From NCBI GenBank assembly GCA_017460885.1, contig JAFUAB010000002.1, forward strand, positions 1 to 64,000: 64,000 nt of DNA, read 5' to 3'. Positions 45,143 to 54,935 of the stretch are shown here, one piece after another; within the stretch, counting starts at the first letter, position 1, and every line of letters starts with the position of its first letter. A program made the translations under genes and the position numbers. The notes beneath the pieces are model-generated. The model had not been told where the DNA came from. It made no database searches and was given only the letters and a program-made list of their open reading frames with translations. The stretch is from Lachnospiraceae bacterium (lineage in GTDB: Bacteria > Bacillota > Clostridia > Lachnospirales > Lachnospiraceae).

Positions 45143-47884
45143 ATGGATTTCAGCAGCAGAGGAATAGCTAAAAAAAAGCACGAGCTCAAAGCTATAGGTC
45201 CTAAGCTATCCAGAAAACTGGGAATTTTTGCGGTTGAGCTGATAATAATGGCCATACTTGCGGTCGCTATATGGGGCGCAAGCGGAGGAATAGGCGTATT
45301 TAAGGGTATCATTGCCACGGCACCCGAGATAGGCAATATTGATGTTACCCCTACGGGTTATTCCACTTTCGTATACGATATAGAAGGAAATCAGATAGCA
45401 AAACTGGTTTCGACGGATTCAAACCGAATCCCGGTGACCATGGATCAGGTACCTGAGGATCTCGCTCATGCCTTTGTTGCAGTCGAGGATTCCAGATTCT
45501 ATGAGCACAACGGTATCGATGTCAAGGGTATCATCCGTGCCGGTATCACCGCCGTGGTACACAGAGATTTCTCCCAGGGAGCTTCCACGATCACACAGCA
45601 GCTGCTCAAGAACAACGTCTTTACGGATTGGACCAGCGAATCCTCCCTGCTCGATAAATTCAAACGTAAATTTCAGGAACAGTATCTTGCTCTGGAACTT
45701 GAAAAGGTCATGAGCAAGGACGATATCCTGATCAACTATATGAACACGATCAATCTCGGACAGAATACTCTGGGTGTGCAGGCTGCTTCGCTCAGATATT
45801 TCGGAAAGGATGTCTCGACCCTTACGCTGTCCGAAAGTGCCGTTATCGCCGGCATCACCCAGAATCCCTCCAAATACAACCCCATATCACATCCTGACAA
45901 AAACGCCGAAAGACGTGAGAAGGTACTGAGGGATATGAGGGATCAGGGATATATCACCTCGGCCGAATATGATGATGCAATGGCCGATGACGTGTACTCC
46001 AGGATCCAACTCATAGATGCCGAGACCACGGATGATACGATCAATTCGTATTTTGTGGATGCTCTTACGGACGACGTTCTGGATGATCTTATTGAAGCCG
46101 GATATACCGATACTCAGGCTTATACACTGCTTTACAGCGGCGGCCTCAAGATTTATTCAACCCAGGATCCCGGGATCCAGGGCATATGCGATGAGGTTTT
46201 CTCAAACGACGAGAATTTCCCGGCCGATACAAAATGGTATCTGAATTATCAAATGACAGTTCAGCAGGCTAACGGCGATATGTACAACACCAGTACCGAA
46301 ATGTTCAGATCATATTATCGTCAGACCAATTCATCCTATAATCTGATCTACAGCAGCCAGGAGGATGCCTATGCCGATATCGAGAGCTACAAGGAGGCGA
46401 TCCTTGAACCCGGCGATGAGGTCTTTGATGAAAAGATATCTCTGACACCCCAGCCTCAGGTATCAATTACAGTAGAGGATCAGACCACCGGTCAGGTGGC
46501 GGCAATGGTCGGAGGACGCGGCAGCAAGACGGCCAGCCGTACCCTTAACAGGGCCACCGACACCATGCGTCAGCCCGGATCGACATTTAAGATCGTTTCT
46601 ACCTACGCTCCTGCCTTTGACAGTGCCGGTCTGACACTTGCATATATACAGAATGACGCTCCGTTCAATTATCAGGGAGGAACACCGGTACGTAACTGGT
46701 ACGGAGAGACCTACCGCGGTCTGACTTCCCTGAGAGAAGGTATCAGGGAATCCATGAACATAGTGGCGGTCAAGACCCTGACCCAGATCACGCCCCAGCT
46801 TGGATTTGATTATCTGCTGAATTTCGGGTTTACGACTCTGGTAGACAGCAGAGAGGTCAATACGTCCGAGGGTGTTAAGATTTATTCGGATATTACCCAG
46901 TCTCTGGCACTGGGCGGGATCACGGACGGCGTGACCAATGAGGAACTCAACGCCGCATATGCCACTATTGCCAACGGCGGCCTGTATATCAAACCGAAGC
47001 TCTATACCAAGGTCGTAGACCATGACGGTAATGTGGTATTGGATAATTCCGAACTTAACGCTCATCGTGTTATCAAGGAAACCACGGCATACCTGCTGAC
47101 GGATGCGATGGAGGATGTTGTGACCAGCGGAACAGGAGGATCTGTCAATTTCGGAGGCACGGCCATCGCCGGCAAGACCGGTACGACGTCGGATTACAAT
47201 GATGTGTGGTTTGCCGGATATACGACATATTATACAGCTACCACATGGGCAGGATTTGATAATAACGTCAAACTCAGATCCACGGATGAGAAGAATCTGG
47301 CCAAGAAACTCTGGAGACAGGTAATGTCACGCATACATGAGGATCTCGACGGCACATCATTTGCTGTTCCCAGCGGGATCATCACGGCTACGGTATGCTC
47401 ACGTTCCGGCAAGCTTCCCATAGCCGGGTTGTGTGACGGAACCGTTCGGACGGAGTATTTTGCCGAAGGAACAGTGCCTACCGATTCGTGTGATGTGCAC
47501 TATGAGGGTGAGATCTGCGCATATGACAACTGTCCTGCAGCGGAGGGATGTCCGTTTGCATACCACGGCATCGTGGAAAGACTTCCTGCCGAAGATCCTT
47601 CACTTCTGTCCGGATCATCAACAACCGTGACCACGGTGGATGAAAACGGTAATGAGGTAAGGGTTACGCAGGGTACACAGACGGTTTGTCAGCATACTCC
47701 CGAATTTTTTGCAAATCCCGAAGCAGAGGGTATCATCGGCGCACAGCGTGCCGAGCTTGAACAGAGAAACGCGGCAGCGGCGGCTGCGGCAGCTGCAGCG
47801 GCAGCGGCAGCCGGAGAAGCTCCGGCGGCCGAACCCGCTCCCGCTCCTGAGCCCGCCCCCGAGCAGCCGGCCAATCCCGAATGA
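45143..47884 (+). CDS. Class A penicillin-binding protein (bifunctional)
   Basis: A 913-residue peptidoglycan synthase. A cytoplasmic head and one membrane helix (about 28-50) lead to the GT51 glycosyltransferase domain: EDSRFYEHNGID with the catalytic Glu, QGASTITQQLLKN (about 145) and the later KVMSKDDILINYMN. The transpeptidase domain has PGSTFK (SxxK, about 480), SMN (about 536) and KTGTTSD (about 678). The C-terminus has Cys pairs, an Ala run of 13 and a Pro/Ala/Glu tail. The stop overlaps the next ATG. It is a PBP1a-like elongation enzyme. Confidence 0.94.
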   Translation: MDFSSRGIAKKKHELKAIGPKLSRKLGIFAVELIIMAILAVAIWGASGGIGVFKGIIATAPEIGNIDVTPTGYSTFVYDIEGNQIAKLVSTDSNRIPVTMDQVPEDLAHAFVAVEDSRFYEHNGIDVKGIIRAGITAVVHRDFSQGASTITQQLLKNNVFTDWTSESSLLDKFKRKFQEQYLALELEKVMSKDDILINYMNTINLGQNTLGVQAASLRYFGKDVSTLTLSESAVIAGITQNPSKYNPISHPDKNAERREKVLRDMRDQGYITSAEYDDAMADDVYSRIQLIDAETTDDTINSYFVDALTDDVLDDLIEAGYTDTQAYTLLYSGGLKIYSTQDPGIQGICDEVFSNDENFPADTKWYLNYQMTVQQANGDMYNTSTEMFRSYYRQTNSSYNLIYSSQEDAYADIESYKEAILEPGDEVFDEKISLTPQPQVSITVEDQTTGQVAAMVGGRGSKTASRTLNRATDTMRQPGSTFKIVSTYAPAFDSAGLTLAYIQNDAPFNYQGGTPVRNWYGETYRGLTSLREGIRESMNIVAVKTLTQITPQLGFDYLLNFGFTTLVDSREVNTSEGVKIYSDITQSLALGGITDGVTNEELNAAYATIANGGLYIKPKLYTKVVDHDGNVVLDNSELNAHRVIKETTAYLLTDAMEDVVTSGTGGSVNFGGTAIAGKTGTTSDYNDVWFAGYTTYYTATTWAGFDNNVKLRSTDEKNLAKKLWRQVMSRIHEDLDGTSFAVPSGIITATVCSRSGKLPIAGLCDGTVRTEYFAEGTVPTDSCDVHYEGEICAYDNCPAAEGCPFAYHGIVERLPAEDPSLLSGSSTTVTTVDENGNEVRVTQGTQTVCQHTPEFFANPEAEGIIGAQRAELEQRNAAAAAAAAAAAAAAGEAPAAEPAPAPEPAPEQPANPE

Positions 47885-48513
47885 TGGATGATTATTATGT
47901 GATACATTCTCCCGGTGAGGGAGAATACATAGACCGTAAATCAAGGTTTATAGGACATGTGATGCCTGTCGGCAGCGAAAGCGAGGCTATCGCCCTGATA
48001 GATCAGGTCAGACGCAAGTACTGGGATGCCAGACATAACTGCTATGGTTTTATAGTGGGAGATAACGGAGAGATCGCCAGATTTTCGGATGACGGAGAGC
48101 CCGGAGGAACTGCGGGCAGACCGATACTTGATGTGCTTAACGGTTTAAGACTGCGCAATGTTCTGGTGGTAGTGACAAGATATTTCGGTGGCACGCTTCT
48201 CGGCACCGGAGGCCTGGTAAGGGCTTATACCCAGGCTACCAGAGAGGCGTTGGACAATGCCAATATCAGACACCTGATAAAGGCCGTGAGGATAAAGATA
48301 GTTACAGATTATAATCTTGCCGGCAAGCTTAAGTATTATTTTGAAACAGATCATATCACCTTAGACGATACGATATACACCGATAAGGTTGAGAACCGTA
48401 TAACTGTTGCGGAAACCGCGGTTTCGGAGGTAATGAACCGTATTACCGAGATAACCGGAGGAAGCGCTGAAGCTTCCGTGATCGAAAACGGGTACTTTGA
48501 AGTGCTTGAGTAG
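47881..48513 (+). CDS. yigZ: YigZ family protein (UPF0029/IMPACT)
   Basis: A 210-residue protein. KSRFIGHVMPV, WDARHNCYGFIVG, FSDDGEPGGTAGRPI and VVVTRYFGGTLLGTGGLVRAY are the conserved blocks of the IMPACT fold. A small ferredoxin-like domain (DUF1949) follows from about 135. The cellular role in bacteria is unclear, with proposed links to translation. It overlaps the PBP stop codon by four bases (ATGA). Confidence 0.92.
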   Translation: MMDDYYVIHSPGEGEYIDRKSRFIGHVMPVGSESEAIALIDQVRRKYWDARHNCYGFIVGDNGEIARFSDDGEPGGTAGRPILDVLNGLRLRNVLVVVTRYFGGTLLGTGGLVRAYTQATREALDNANIRHLIKAVRIKIVTDYNLAGKLKYYFETDHITLDDTIYTDKVENRITVAETAVSEVMNRITEITGGSAEASVIENGYFEVLE

Positions 48514-48534
48514 CTGCTTCATGAGGGTGACGAT

Positions 48535-49893
48535 ATGGATGAAAAAGAAGAACTGGAACTGAATAAAGAGATCAGAGAACTCCTTGAATCCAAACAGTAC
48601 ACCCGTCTGAGACAGAAAGCGGCAGAACTTAACGAAGCCGATATCGCAGCTGTTATGGAGGAACTGGAGGATGCGGAGCAGTTTAAGATGTTCCGTATAC
48701 TGCCGAAGAGTATGGCTGCAGATGTTTTTGCGCATCTTGAGACAGATACCCAGCAGTATATCATCACATCACTGTCCGAAAGGGATGCGGGTAATATCAT
48801 CGATAACCTGATGGCCGATGATGCCGCCGATCTGTTGGAGGAGATGCCTGCCAACGTCGTAAAGAAGCTGCTGGCATCGGCCTCACCCGAGACCCGCAGG
48901 GATGTAAACCATCTGCTGCAGTATCCCGAGGATTCGGCCGGAAGTATCATGACGGTCGAGTATGTCGACCTCAAGGAGAATCTGACGGTCTCGGAGGCTA
49001 TCGAACGTATCCGCAAGCTGGGAGTGGATTCGGAGACCATCAATATCTGCTATGTTCTTGACAATAAACGTACGCTGATCGGTACGGTTGCTTTAAGATA
49101 CCTGCTGTTGTCGGATCCCGATGCCGTCATTTCCGACATAATGCACGAAAATGTCATATCCTTAAACACCCTGATGGATCAGGAGGAGGTTGCCAGACAG
49201 TTCCAGAAGTATGACTTCACGGCAATGCCCGTTGTGGACAACGAAAGCCGCCTCGTCGGTATCATCACCGTCGATGATGTAGTCGACATCATGGAAGAAG
49301 AGGCTACCGAGGATATGGAGAAGATGGCGGCTATCGTTCCTTCGGATAAGCCGTATATGAGGACCGGGATAATCGAAACCTGGAAAAAGCGTATTCCATG
49401 GCTCCTGCTCCTGATGGTATCTGCCACCTTTACCGGCAGTATCATCACCTCGTTTGAGGATGCGCTGAGCGCATGTGTGATACTTACCGCATATATTCCG
49501 ATGATCATGGATACCGGAGGAAATGCCGGTGGACAGGCTTCGGTCACGATAATCCGCGGACTCAGTCTGAATGAGATAGAATTTGCGGATATCTGGCGAT
49601 GTATATGGAAGGAGCTCAGGGTTGCTCTGCTGTGCGGTCTTACTCTGGCCGGAGCAAACTTTCTGAAGCTTTTGCTGCTTGATAAGCTGACGGTCACGGT
49701 GGCACTGGTCGTATGTCTGACGTTGCTTTGTGCGGTCATTATGGCTAAGCTGGTCGGATGCACGCTGCCTCTGGTTGCCAAAAAGATGGGTTTTGACCCC
49801 GCTGTTATGGCTTCACCGTTTATTACTACCATTGTAGATGCTTTATCGCTGCTGGTGTATTTCAGGATAGCAACGATGGTTTTGAAGATATAG
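48535..49893 (+). CDS. mgtE: Magnesium transporter MgtE
   Basis: A 452-residue Mg2+ channel. Residues 1-130 form the helical N-domain, which ends with SAGSIMTVEYVDL. Two CBS domains (about 140-255) sense cytosolic Mg2+. Five membrane helices follow from about 285, with the pore-forming MDTGGNAGGQASVTIIRGL. GAGGGTGACG precedes the ATG. No magnesium riboswitch is visible, as the gene is 21 bp behind yigZ. Confidence 0.95.
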   Translation: MDEKEELELNKEIRELLESKQYTRLRQKAAELNEADIAAVMEELEDAEQFKMFRILPKSMAADVFAHLETDTQQYIITSLSERDAGNIIDNLMADDAADLLEEMPANVVKKLLASASPETRRDVNHLLQYPEDSAGSIMTVEYVDLKENLTVSEAIERIRKLGVDSETINICYVLDNKRTLIGTVALRYLLLSDPDAVISDIMHENVISLNTLMDQEEVARQFQKYDFTAMPVVDNESRLVGIITVDDVVDIMEEEATEDMEKMAAIVPSDKPYMRTGIIETWKKRIPWLLLLMVSATFTGSIITSFEDALSACVILTAYIPMIMDTGGNAGGQASVTIIRGLSLNEIEFADIWRCIWKELRVALLCGLTLAGANFLKLLLLDKLTVTVALVVCLTLLCAVIMAKLVGCTLPLVAKKMGFDPAVMASPFITTIVDALSLLVYFRIATMVLKI

Positions 49894-49908
49894 GAATCAG
49901 GAGGTAAT

Positions 49909-50397
49909 ATGGCGGAAGGAATAATAAGGATTTACGGAGGAAGCGGACGAGGCAAATCGCCTGCGGCGCTGGGAAGAGCGGTTCAGACCGCCAGCCGCGG
50001 AGGCAGGGTTGTCATCATCCAGTTTTTGAAGGGAAGAGGTTTGTCTGAATCTGAATTTCTACGGAGACTTGAGCCGGATATCAAGGTTTTCAGATTCGAG
50101 AAATCCGAGGAGGGATATGATGCTCTCTCTCCCTCGGAAAGGGAAGATGAGATCGCAAATATCCGTAACGGCATGGGTTTTGCCAGAAAGGTGTTAAATA
50201 CCGGCGAATGTGATATGCTGGTGCTTGACGAGGTTCTCGGGCTGGTGGAAAATAAGATAATCACCAGAGATGAACTTAAAGGTTTGCTCGCTCTTAAGGG
50301 CGATGACATCGATGTTATAATGACCGGAAATGTAGTTTCGGATGAGTGGTATGACCTGGCAGATGAGGTTACTACCATCACGACAGAGAAGAAGTGA
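49909..50397 (+). CDS. Corrinoid adenosyltransferase-like (CobO/BtuR family) protein
   Basis: A 162-residue P-loop protein. The loop GGSGRGKSPAALG (about 10-22) replaces the usual GNGKGKTTAALG, and MLVLDEVLGLVENKII is the Walker B-like segment of BtuR/CobO, which adenosylates cob(I)alamin. It is shorter than typical CobO (about 190), lacking part of the N- and C-terminal arms. AGGAGG precedes ATG 49909. No other cobalamin gene is close; dapA follows 18 bp later. The adenosyltransferase role is therefore likely but not certain. Confidence 0.75.
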   Translation: MAEGIIRIYGGSGRGKSPAALGRAVQTASRGGRVVIIQFLKGRGLSESEFLRRLEPDIKVFRFEKSEEGYDALSPSEREDEIANIRNGMGFARKVLNTGECDMLVLDEVLGLVENKIITRDELKGLLALKGDDIDVIMTGNVVSDEWYDLADEVTTITTEKK

Positions 50398-50415
50398 TAC
50401 ACAGGAGGAAGAAAA

Positions 50416-51300
50416 ATGGCTGTATTTAAAGGAGCAGGTGTAGCTATCGTAACACCCTTTCATGAGGACGGAAGTGTTAATTACGAGAAGTTTGCTGAAA
50501 GCATCGAGGAACAGATAGCAGGAGGAACCGATGCCATAATCGTATGCGGTACTACCGGCGAGTCGGCGTGCCTGAGCGAAAAAGAACACACTGAGGTTAT
50601 CCGTTTCTGTATCAAACAGGTAAACAAGCGTATCCCTGTAGTAGCCGGAACCGGATCCAACTGTACCGAGACGGCCATATATCTTTCACAGGAAGCGGAA
50701 AAGGACGGTGCCGACGGCATACTTACCGTTTCCCCGTACTATAACAAGGCCACTCAGAACGGACTCTATGCTCATTACAAAAAGATAGCGGAAAGCGTTA
50801 AGATTCCGATGATCTTATATAACGTTCCCTCGAGAACCGGCTGCAATATAGCTCCCGAGACCGTTGTAAGACTGTGCAGGGATGTTCCCAATATCGTCGG
50901 TGTCAAGGAAGCCAGCGGCAATATCTCTCAGGTTGCCAGGCTGATGAGTCTCGCTGACGGATGTGTGGATCTTTATTCCGGAAATGATGATCAGATCATT
51001 CCTCTGATGAGTCTGGGCGGGATCGGGGTTATCTCGGTACTCAGCAATGTTGCACCCCGTCAGACACATGATATCTGCCAGAAGTTCTTTGACGGTGATA
51101 TTGCAGGTGCCGCAAAGGCTCAGCTTGATGCCATCGAACTGATCGATGCCCTGTTCTGCGAGGTCAATCCGATACCCGTCAAGACTGCGCTCAATCTGAT
51201 GGGCAAGGAGGCAGGTCCTCTGCGTATGCCACTTTCTCCGATGGAGGATAAGAATAAGGAGAAGTTGGCTGCGGCAATGAAAAACTACGGAATACTGTGA
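50416..51300 (+). CDS. dapA: 4-hydroxy-tetrahydrodipicolinate synthase
   Basis: A 294-residue enzyme condensing pyruvate with aspartate semialdehyde in lysine and meso-DAP synthesis. GTTGESACLSEKEH (about 43-56) binds pyruvate. YYNKATQNGLYAHY and YNVPSRTGCN carry the catalytic Tyr residues, and GVKEASGNISQ the Schiff-base Lys (about 162). CAGGAGGAAG precedes the ATG. dapB follows after 30 bp. Confidence 0.96.
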   Translation: MAVFKGAGVAIVTPFHEDGSVNYEKFAESIEEQIAGGTDAIIVCGTTGESACLSEKEHTEVIRFCIKQVNKRIPVVAGTGSNCTETAIYLSQEAEKDGADGILTVSPYYNKATQNGLYAHYKKIAESVKIPMILYNVPSRTGCNIAPETVVRLCRDVPNIVGVKEASGNISQVARLMSLADGCVDLYSGNDDQIIPLMSLGGIGVISVLSNVAPRQTHDICQKFFDGDIAGAAKAQLDAIELIDALFCEVNPIPVKTALNLMGKEAGPLRMPLSPMEDKNKEKLAAAMKNYGIL

Positions 51301-51330
51301 TCCGTCAATGAGGTATATGGGAGAAGTATC

Positions 51331-52086
51331 ATGATAAATGTAATAATGCACGGCTGTAACGGCCGTATCGGACAGACCATAACATCTTTACTTGCGGATG
51401 ATCCGGCAATGAAGATCGCAGCAGGTATAGATAAGATCGACTTTGGAAAGAATGATTATCCTGTATTTGAAAAGATACAGGACTGTGATGTGAAGGCCGA
51501 TGTCATAATAGATTTTTCGGTTGCCGGTGCAGTGAACGGACTGATAGAGTATGCCAGGGAGCAGCATCTGCCCATTGTTCTGTGTACTACCGGTCTCAGT
51601 GAAGAACAGCTTAAGCTGGTTGATGAGGCCGCGCACAGTATTCCGATCCTCAGGTCCGCGAATATGAGTCTCGGAGTAAACCTTCTGCTTAAGCTTGTAT
51701 CCGAGGCGGCTGCAGCGCTTCAGCCCGCCGGGTTTGATATTGAGATTGTGGAAAAGCATCATAAGCATAAGCTCGATGCCCCCAGCGGTACCGCTCTTGC
51801 GCTTGCGGATGCAGCCAATTCCGCGCTTGACGGCGATTATGAGTATGTATTTGACAGGAGCGGACGCAGAATGGAACGCCCCAAAGCGGAGATCGGGATC
51901 TCAGCGGTCAGAGGAGGCTCGATCGTCGGAGATCATGATGTGATCTTTGCCGGGACGGATGAGGTTATCACGCTTTCTCATACCGCATATTCAAGAACCG
52001 TGTTTGCAAAGGGGGCAATAGAGGCAGCGAGATTTCTGTCCGCCTGCGAACCGGGTATGTACAGCATGAGTGACGTGATAGGATAA
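51331..52086 (+). CDS. dapB: 4-hydroxy-tetrahydrodipicolinate reductase
   Basis: A 251-residue NAD(P)H-dependent reductase, next step after DapA. The nucleotide-binding start is VIMHGCNGRIGQTI, VLCTTGLSEEQ lies in the middle, and EKHHKHKLDAPSGTALALAD (about 146-165) is the catalytic signature. Coupled to dapA upstream and to fbp 5 bp downstream. Confidence 0.96.
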   Translation: MINVIMHGCNGRIGQTITSLLADDPAMKIAAGIDKIDFGKNDYPVFEKIQDCDVKADVIIDFSVAGAVNGLIEYAREQHLPIVLCTTGLSEEQLKLVDEAAHSIPILRSANMSLGVNLLLKLVSEAAAALQPAGFDIEIVEKHHKHKLDAPSGTALALADAANSALDGDYEYVFDRSGRRMERPKAEIGISAVRGGSIVGDHDVIFAGTDEVITLSHTAYSRTVFAKGAIEAARFLSACEPGMYSMSDVIG

Positions 52087-52091
52087 GGCAT

Positions 52092-54044
52092 ATGGATGAT
52101 ATTGAACTTACTTTTTTGAAGAGCCTGGCCAAACAGTATCCCAATACTGCCGCGGCCTCTACCGAGATCATAAATCTGCAGGCCATTCTGAACCTGCCGA
52201 AATCCACAGAGCATTTTTTGACAGATATACACGGAGAATACGAGTCGTTCAATCATGTACTGAAGAACGGCTCCGGTTCCGTGCGCCGCAAGATCGATGA
52301 AGAATTCGGGCTTAACCTGTCCGATAAGGATAAGCGGAGTCTGGCGACACTGATTTACTACCCCAGGGAAAAGCTGGACATAGTTCAGGAGACCGAGGAG
52401 AACATCGATGACTGGTACCGGATCACCCTGCACAGACTCGTGCAGGTGACGAAGCGGGTGTCTTCCAAATATACGAGATCCAAGGTGCGCAGGGCGCTGC
52501 CCGGGGAATTTGCTTATGTGATCGAGGAGCTTATTACCGAAAAGGCCGAGATACAAAACAAGGAGGCCTATTACAACGAGATCATCCACTCCATAATACG
52601 GGTAGGTGTGGCACCGGATTTCATTGTCGCACTCTGCAATCTGATCCAGCGCATGGTCATAGACCATCTGCATATAGTCGGAGATATCTTTGACAGGGGT
52701 CCCGGACCGGATATCATTATGGATACCCTGATGGCATATCATTCCGTGGATGTTCAATGGGGAAATCACGATATGGTATGGATGGGGGCTGCGGCGGGAT
52801 GCGATGCCTGCATCGCCAATGTCATCAGATTTTCGGCCAGATACGGTAATCTGAGTCTCCTGGAGGAAAGCTACGGCATCAATCTGATACCGCTGGCTAC
52901 TTTTGCGATGGCTGTATACGGCAATTCGGATACAGGAGTTTTCAAGGTTAAATATGATGAGAAATACGACAAGAGCAATCTCGAACTGGATGAAAAGATG
53001 CATAAGGCGATCTCGATCATTCAATTTAAGCTTGAGGGGGCTCTTATCAAAAAAAATCCCGAGTTTCATATGGATGACAGACTGCTTCTGGACAGGATCG
53101 ATCATGAAAACGGACGGATAGAGCTGTACGGTAAATGGTATGAGCTGAGGGATAAGTTCCTGCCGACGATAGATCCGGCGGATCCGTATGCGCTCAGTCC
53201 CGAGGAAGAGGATGTGGTAAAAAAACTGAGACAAGCCTTTGTCAGATGCGATAAGCTGCAGAAGCATGTGAGATTCCTCTTTTCAAAGGGCAGCCTGTAT
53301 AAGATCCACAATTCAAATCTGCTCTATCACGGCTGCGTACCGCTTGATGATGAGGGACAGTTCAAAAAGGTTACCCTCAAGGGAAAGGAATACTACGGGA
53401 GAGCCCTTTATGACAAGCTGGAATACTATGCCAGAAAGGGATATTATTCGGATGATCCCGATGAGCGTGAATACGGACGCAACATCATGTGGTATATCTG
53501 GACAGGCCCCAACTCGCCGGTGTTCGGTAAGGACAAGATGACCACCTTCGAGAGATATTTCATCGAAGATAAGGAGACTCATACCGAAAAAAAGTGCAGC
53601 TATTACAGACTTCTGGATGATGATACCGTGGTTGACAGGATCCTCGTGGAATTCGGACTTCAGCCCGGATACGCCAGGATCGTCAACGGTCATGTGCCCG
53701 TGGAGGTCAAAAAGGGGGCGAGCCCTATCAGATGCGGAGGCAAGGTTCTGGTAATAGACGGAGGATTCTCAAAAGCATATCAGGCCAAAACCGGTATCGC
53801 GGGATATACACTTGTCAGCAACTCTCACGGTATGCGGCTGGTCGCGCATAAGCCGTTTCAGTCTGCGGAGAACGCGGTGACTACCGAAGCGGATATGTTT
53901 TCGGATGAGATCACCGTGGAGGTATATCCGATGAGACACAGGGTTGCCGATACGGACATAGGTGCTGATATCAGGGATCAGATCAGTCAGCTCGAGGAAC
54001 TCCTCAAGGCGTTCCGTGAGGGCCTGATACCCGAGAAGGATTGA
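52092..54044 (+). CDS. fbp: Fructose-1,6-bisphosphatase, class III
   Basis: A 650-residue gluconeogenic phosphatase of the Firmicutes-type class III. The metallophosphoesterase motifs are DIHGEYESF (about 45-53), GDIFDRGPGPD and WGNHDMVWMG, with metal-binding His further on (VNGHVPVEVKKGA). Length agrees with the family. It starts 5 bp after dapB and ends 3 bp before hisA, so carbon and amino-acid synthesis genes share one transcript. Confidence 0.95.
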   Translation: MDDIELTFLKSLAKQYPNTAAASTEIINLQAILNLPKSTEHFLTDIHGEYESFNHVLKNGSGSVRRKIDEEFGLNLSDKDKRSLATLIYYPREKLDIVQETEENIDDWYRITLHRLVQVTKRVSSKYTRSKVRRALPGEFAYVIEELITEKAEIQNKEAYYNEIIHSIIRVGVAPDFIVALCNLIQRMVIDHLHIVGDIFDRGPGPDIIMDTLMAYHSVDVQWGNHDMVWMGAAAGCDACIANVIRFSARYGNLSLLEESYGINLIPLATFAMAVYGNSDTGVFKVKYDEKYDKSNLELDEKMHKAISIIQFKLEGALIKKNPEFHMDDRLLLDRIDHENGRIELYGKWYELRDKFLPTIDPADPYALSPEEEDVVKKLRQAFVRCDKLQKHVRFLFSKGSLYKIHNSNLLYHGCVPLDDEGQFKKVTLKGKEYYGRALYDKLEYYARKGYYSDDPDEREYGRNIMWYIWTGPNSPVFGKDKMTTFERYFIEDKETHTEKKCSYYRLLDDDTVVDRILVEFGLQPGYARIVNGHVPVEVKKGASPIRCGGKVLVIDGGFSKAYQAKTGIAGYTLVSNSHGMRLVAHKPFQSAENAVTTEADMFSDEITVEVYPMRHRVADTDIGADIRDQISQLEELLKAFREGLIPEKD

Positions 54045-54047
54045 AAA

Positions 54048-54830
54048 ATGGAATTCAGACCATGTATAGATATACATGACGGCAAGGTCAAACAGATAGT
54101 CGGCGGCGCACTTGATGAGAGCACGGCAGGTGTGACCGAGAATTATGTGTCCGAAAAGGACAGTACATATTATGCGCTTTTATATAAGGAAAAAGGATTA
54201 AAGGGCGGCCATGTGATCGTGCTTAACAATCCGTCACAGCCCCTGTATGAAGCATCCGTGGAACAGGCGGTCAGGGCGCTTGGGGCTTATCCCGGTGGTC
54301 TCCAGATAGGCGGAGGAGTTAATCCGCAAAATGCGATTAAGTATCTTGACGCAGGGGCCAGCCATGTTATAGTCACTTCGTATGTGTTCAGGGACGGACG
54401 CATAGACCGTGAAGCCCTGGATCGTATGGTCAGCACGGTTGGCGCAGACAGACTTGTGCTTGACCTCTCTGTCAGACGCAGAGGTGACAGTTACATTATC
54501 GTTACGGACAGATGGCAGAAATACACTGAGGTGGAGCTTAATATCGATACTTTGAACGATCTCTCCGGATCCTGTGATGAGTTTCTGGTACACGGAGTCG
54601 ATGTTGAGGGCAGATCGAACGGTATCGAGGCAGAACTGGTGGGAATACTCGGCTCCTGGAATAAAAAAACCATTACCTATGCGGGCGGCATACACAGCTA
54701 TGACGACATATATCTGATCAATGCACTTGGCTCGGGAAGGGTTAATGTGACGGTCGGGTCGTCCCTGGATATATTCGGCGGATCGCTGGACATGGAGCAG
54801 GTCATTGAATATTGCTCGCAGACTATCTGA
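54048..54830 (+). CDS. hisA: HisA of the eukaryotic (HIS6) type
   Basis: A 260-residue (beta/alpha)8 isomerase of histidine synthesis. It matches the fungal/plant HIS6 form rather than the common bacterial HisA: RPCIDIHDGKVKQIVGGALD at the start, YYALLYKEKGLKGGHVI, LQIGGGVNP, DRLVLDLSVRR (catalytic Asp), WQKYTEVELN, LVHGVDVEGRSNGI and VGSSLDIFGGSL. Two catalytic Asp residues (about 8 and 132) are present. Last gene of the long plus-strand run; a terminator follows. Confidence 0.9.
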   Translation: MEFRPCIDIHDGKVKQIVGGALDESTAGVTENYVSEKDSTYYALLYKEKGLKGGHVIVLNNPSQPLYEASVEQAVRALGAYPGGLQIGGGVNPQNAIKYLDAGASHVIVTSYVFRDGRIDREALDRMVSTVGADRLVLDLSVRRRGDSYIIVTDRWQKYTEVELNIDTLNDLSGSCDEFLVHGVDVEGRSNGIEAELVGILGSWNKKTITYAGGIHSYDDIYLINALGSGRVNVTVGSSLDIFGGSLDMEQVIEYCSQTI

Positions 54831-54870
54831 CCGGTTCCCGGAAACAGACAGCGGCTGCGTACAGACAATA

Positions 54871-54898
54871 AAAATCCCATCCGTCAGGATGGGATTTT
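54871..54898. terminator. Bidirectional terminator between hisA and cspA
   Basis: A perfect 12-bp stem, AAAATCCCATCC (54871-54882) and GGATGGGATTTT (54887-54898), with loop GTCA. It has an A-rich side and a T-rich side, so it can stop transcription from both convergent genes. Confidence 0.85.
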
Positions 54899-54935
54899 GG
54901 ATTGTCATAACTATTAATGGAAAATGGATTAATAT

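Noticed and set aside
47764-47907. Poly-Ala coding run as a sign of sequencing error or frameshift in the PBP
   Set aside because: The frame continues into a Pro/Ala/Glu tail, a common end for class A PBPs, and the stop overlaps yigZ as expected.
50300-50415. Lysine riboswitch ahead of dapA
   Set aside because: Only 18 bp separate dapA from the preceding gene and no riboswitch core is present.
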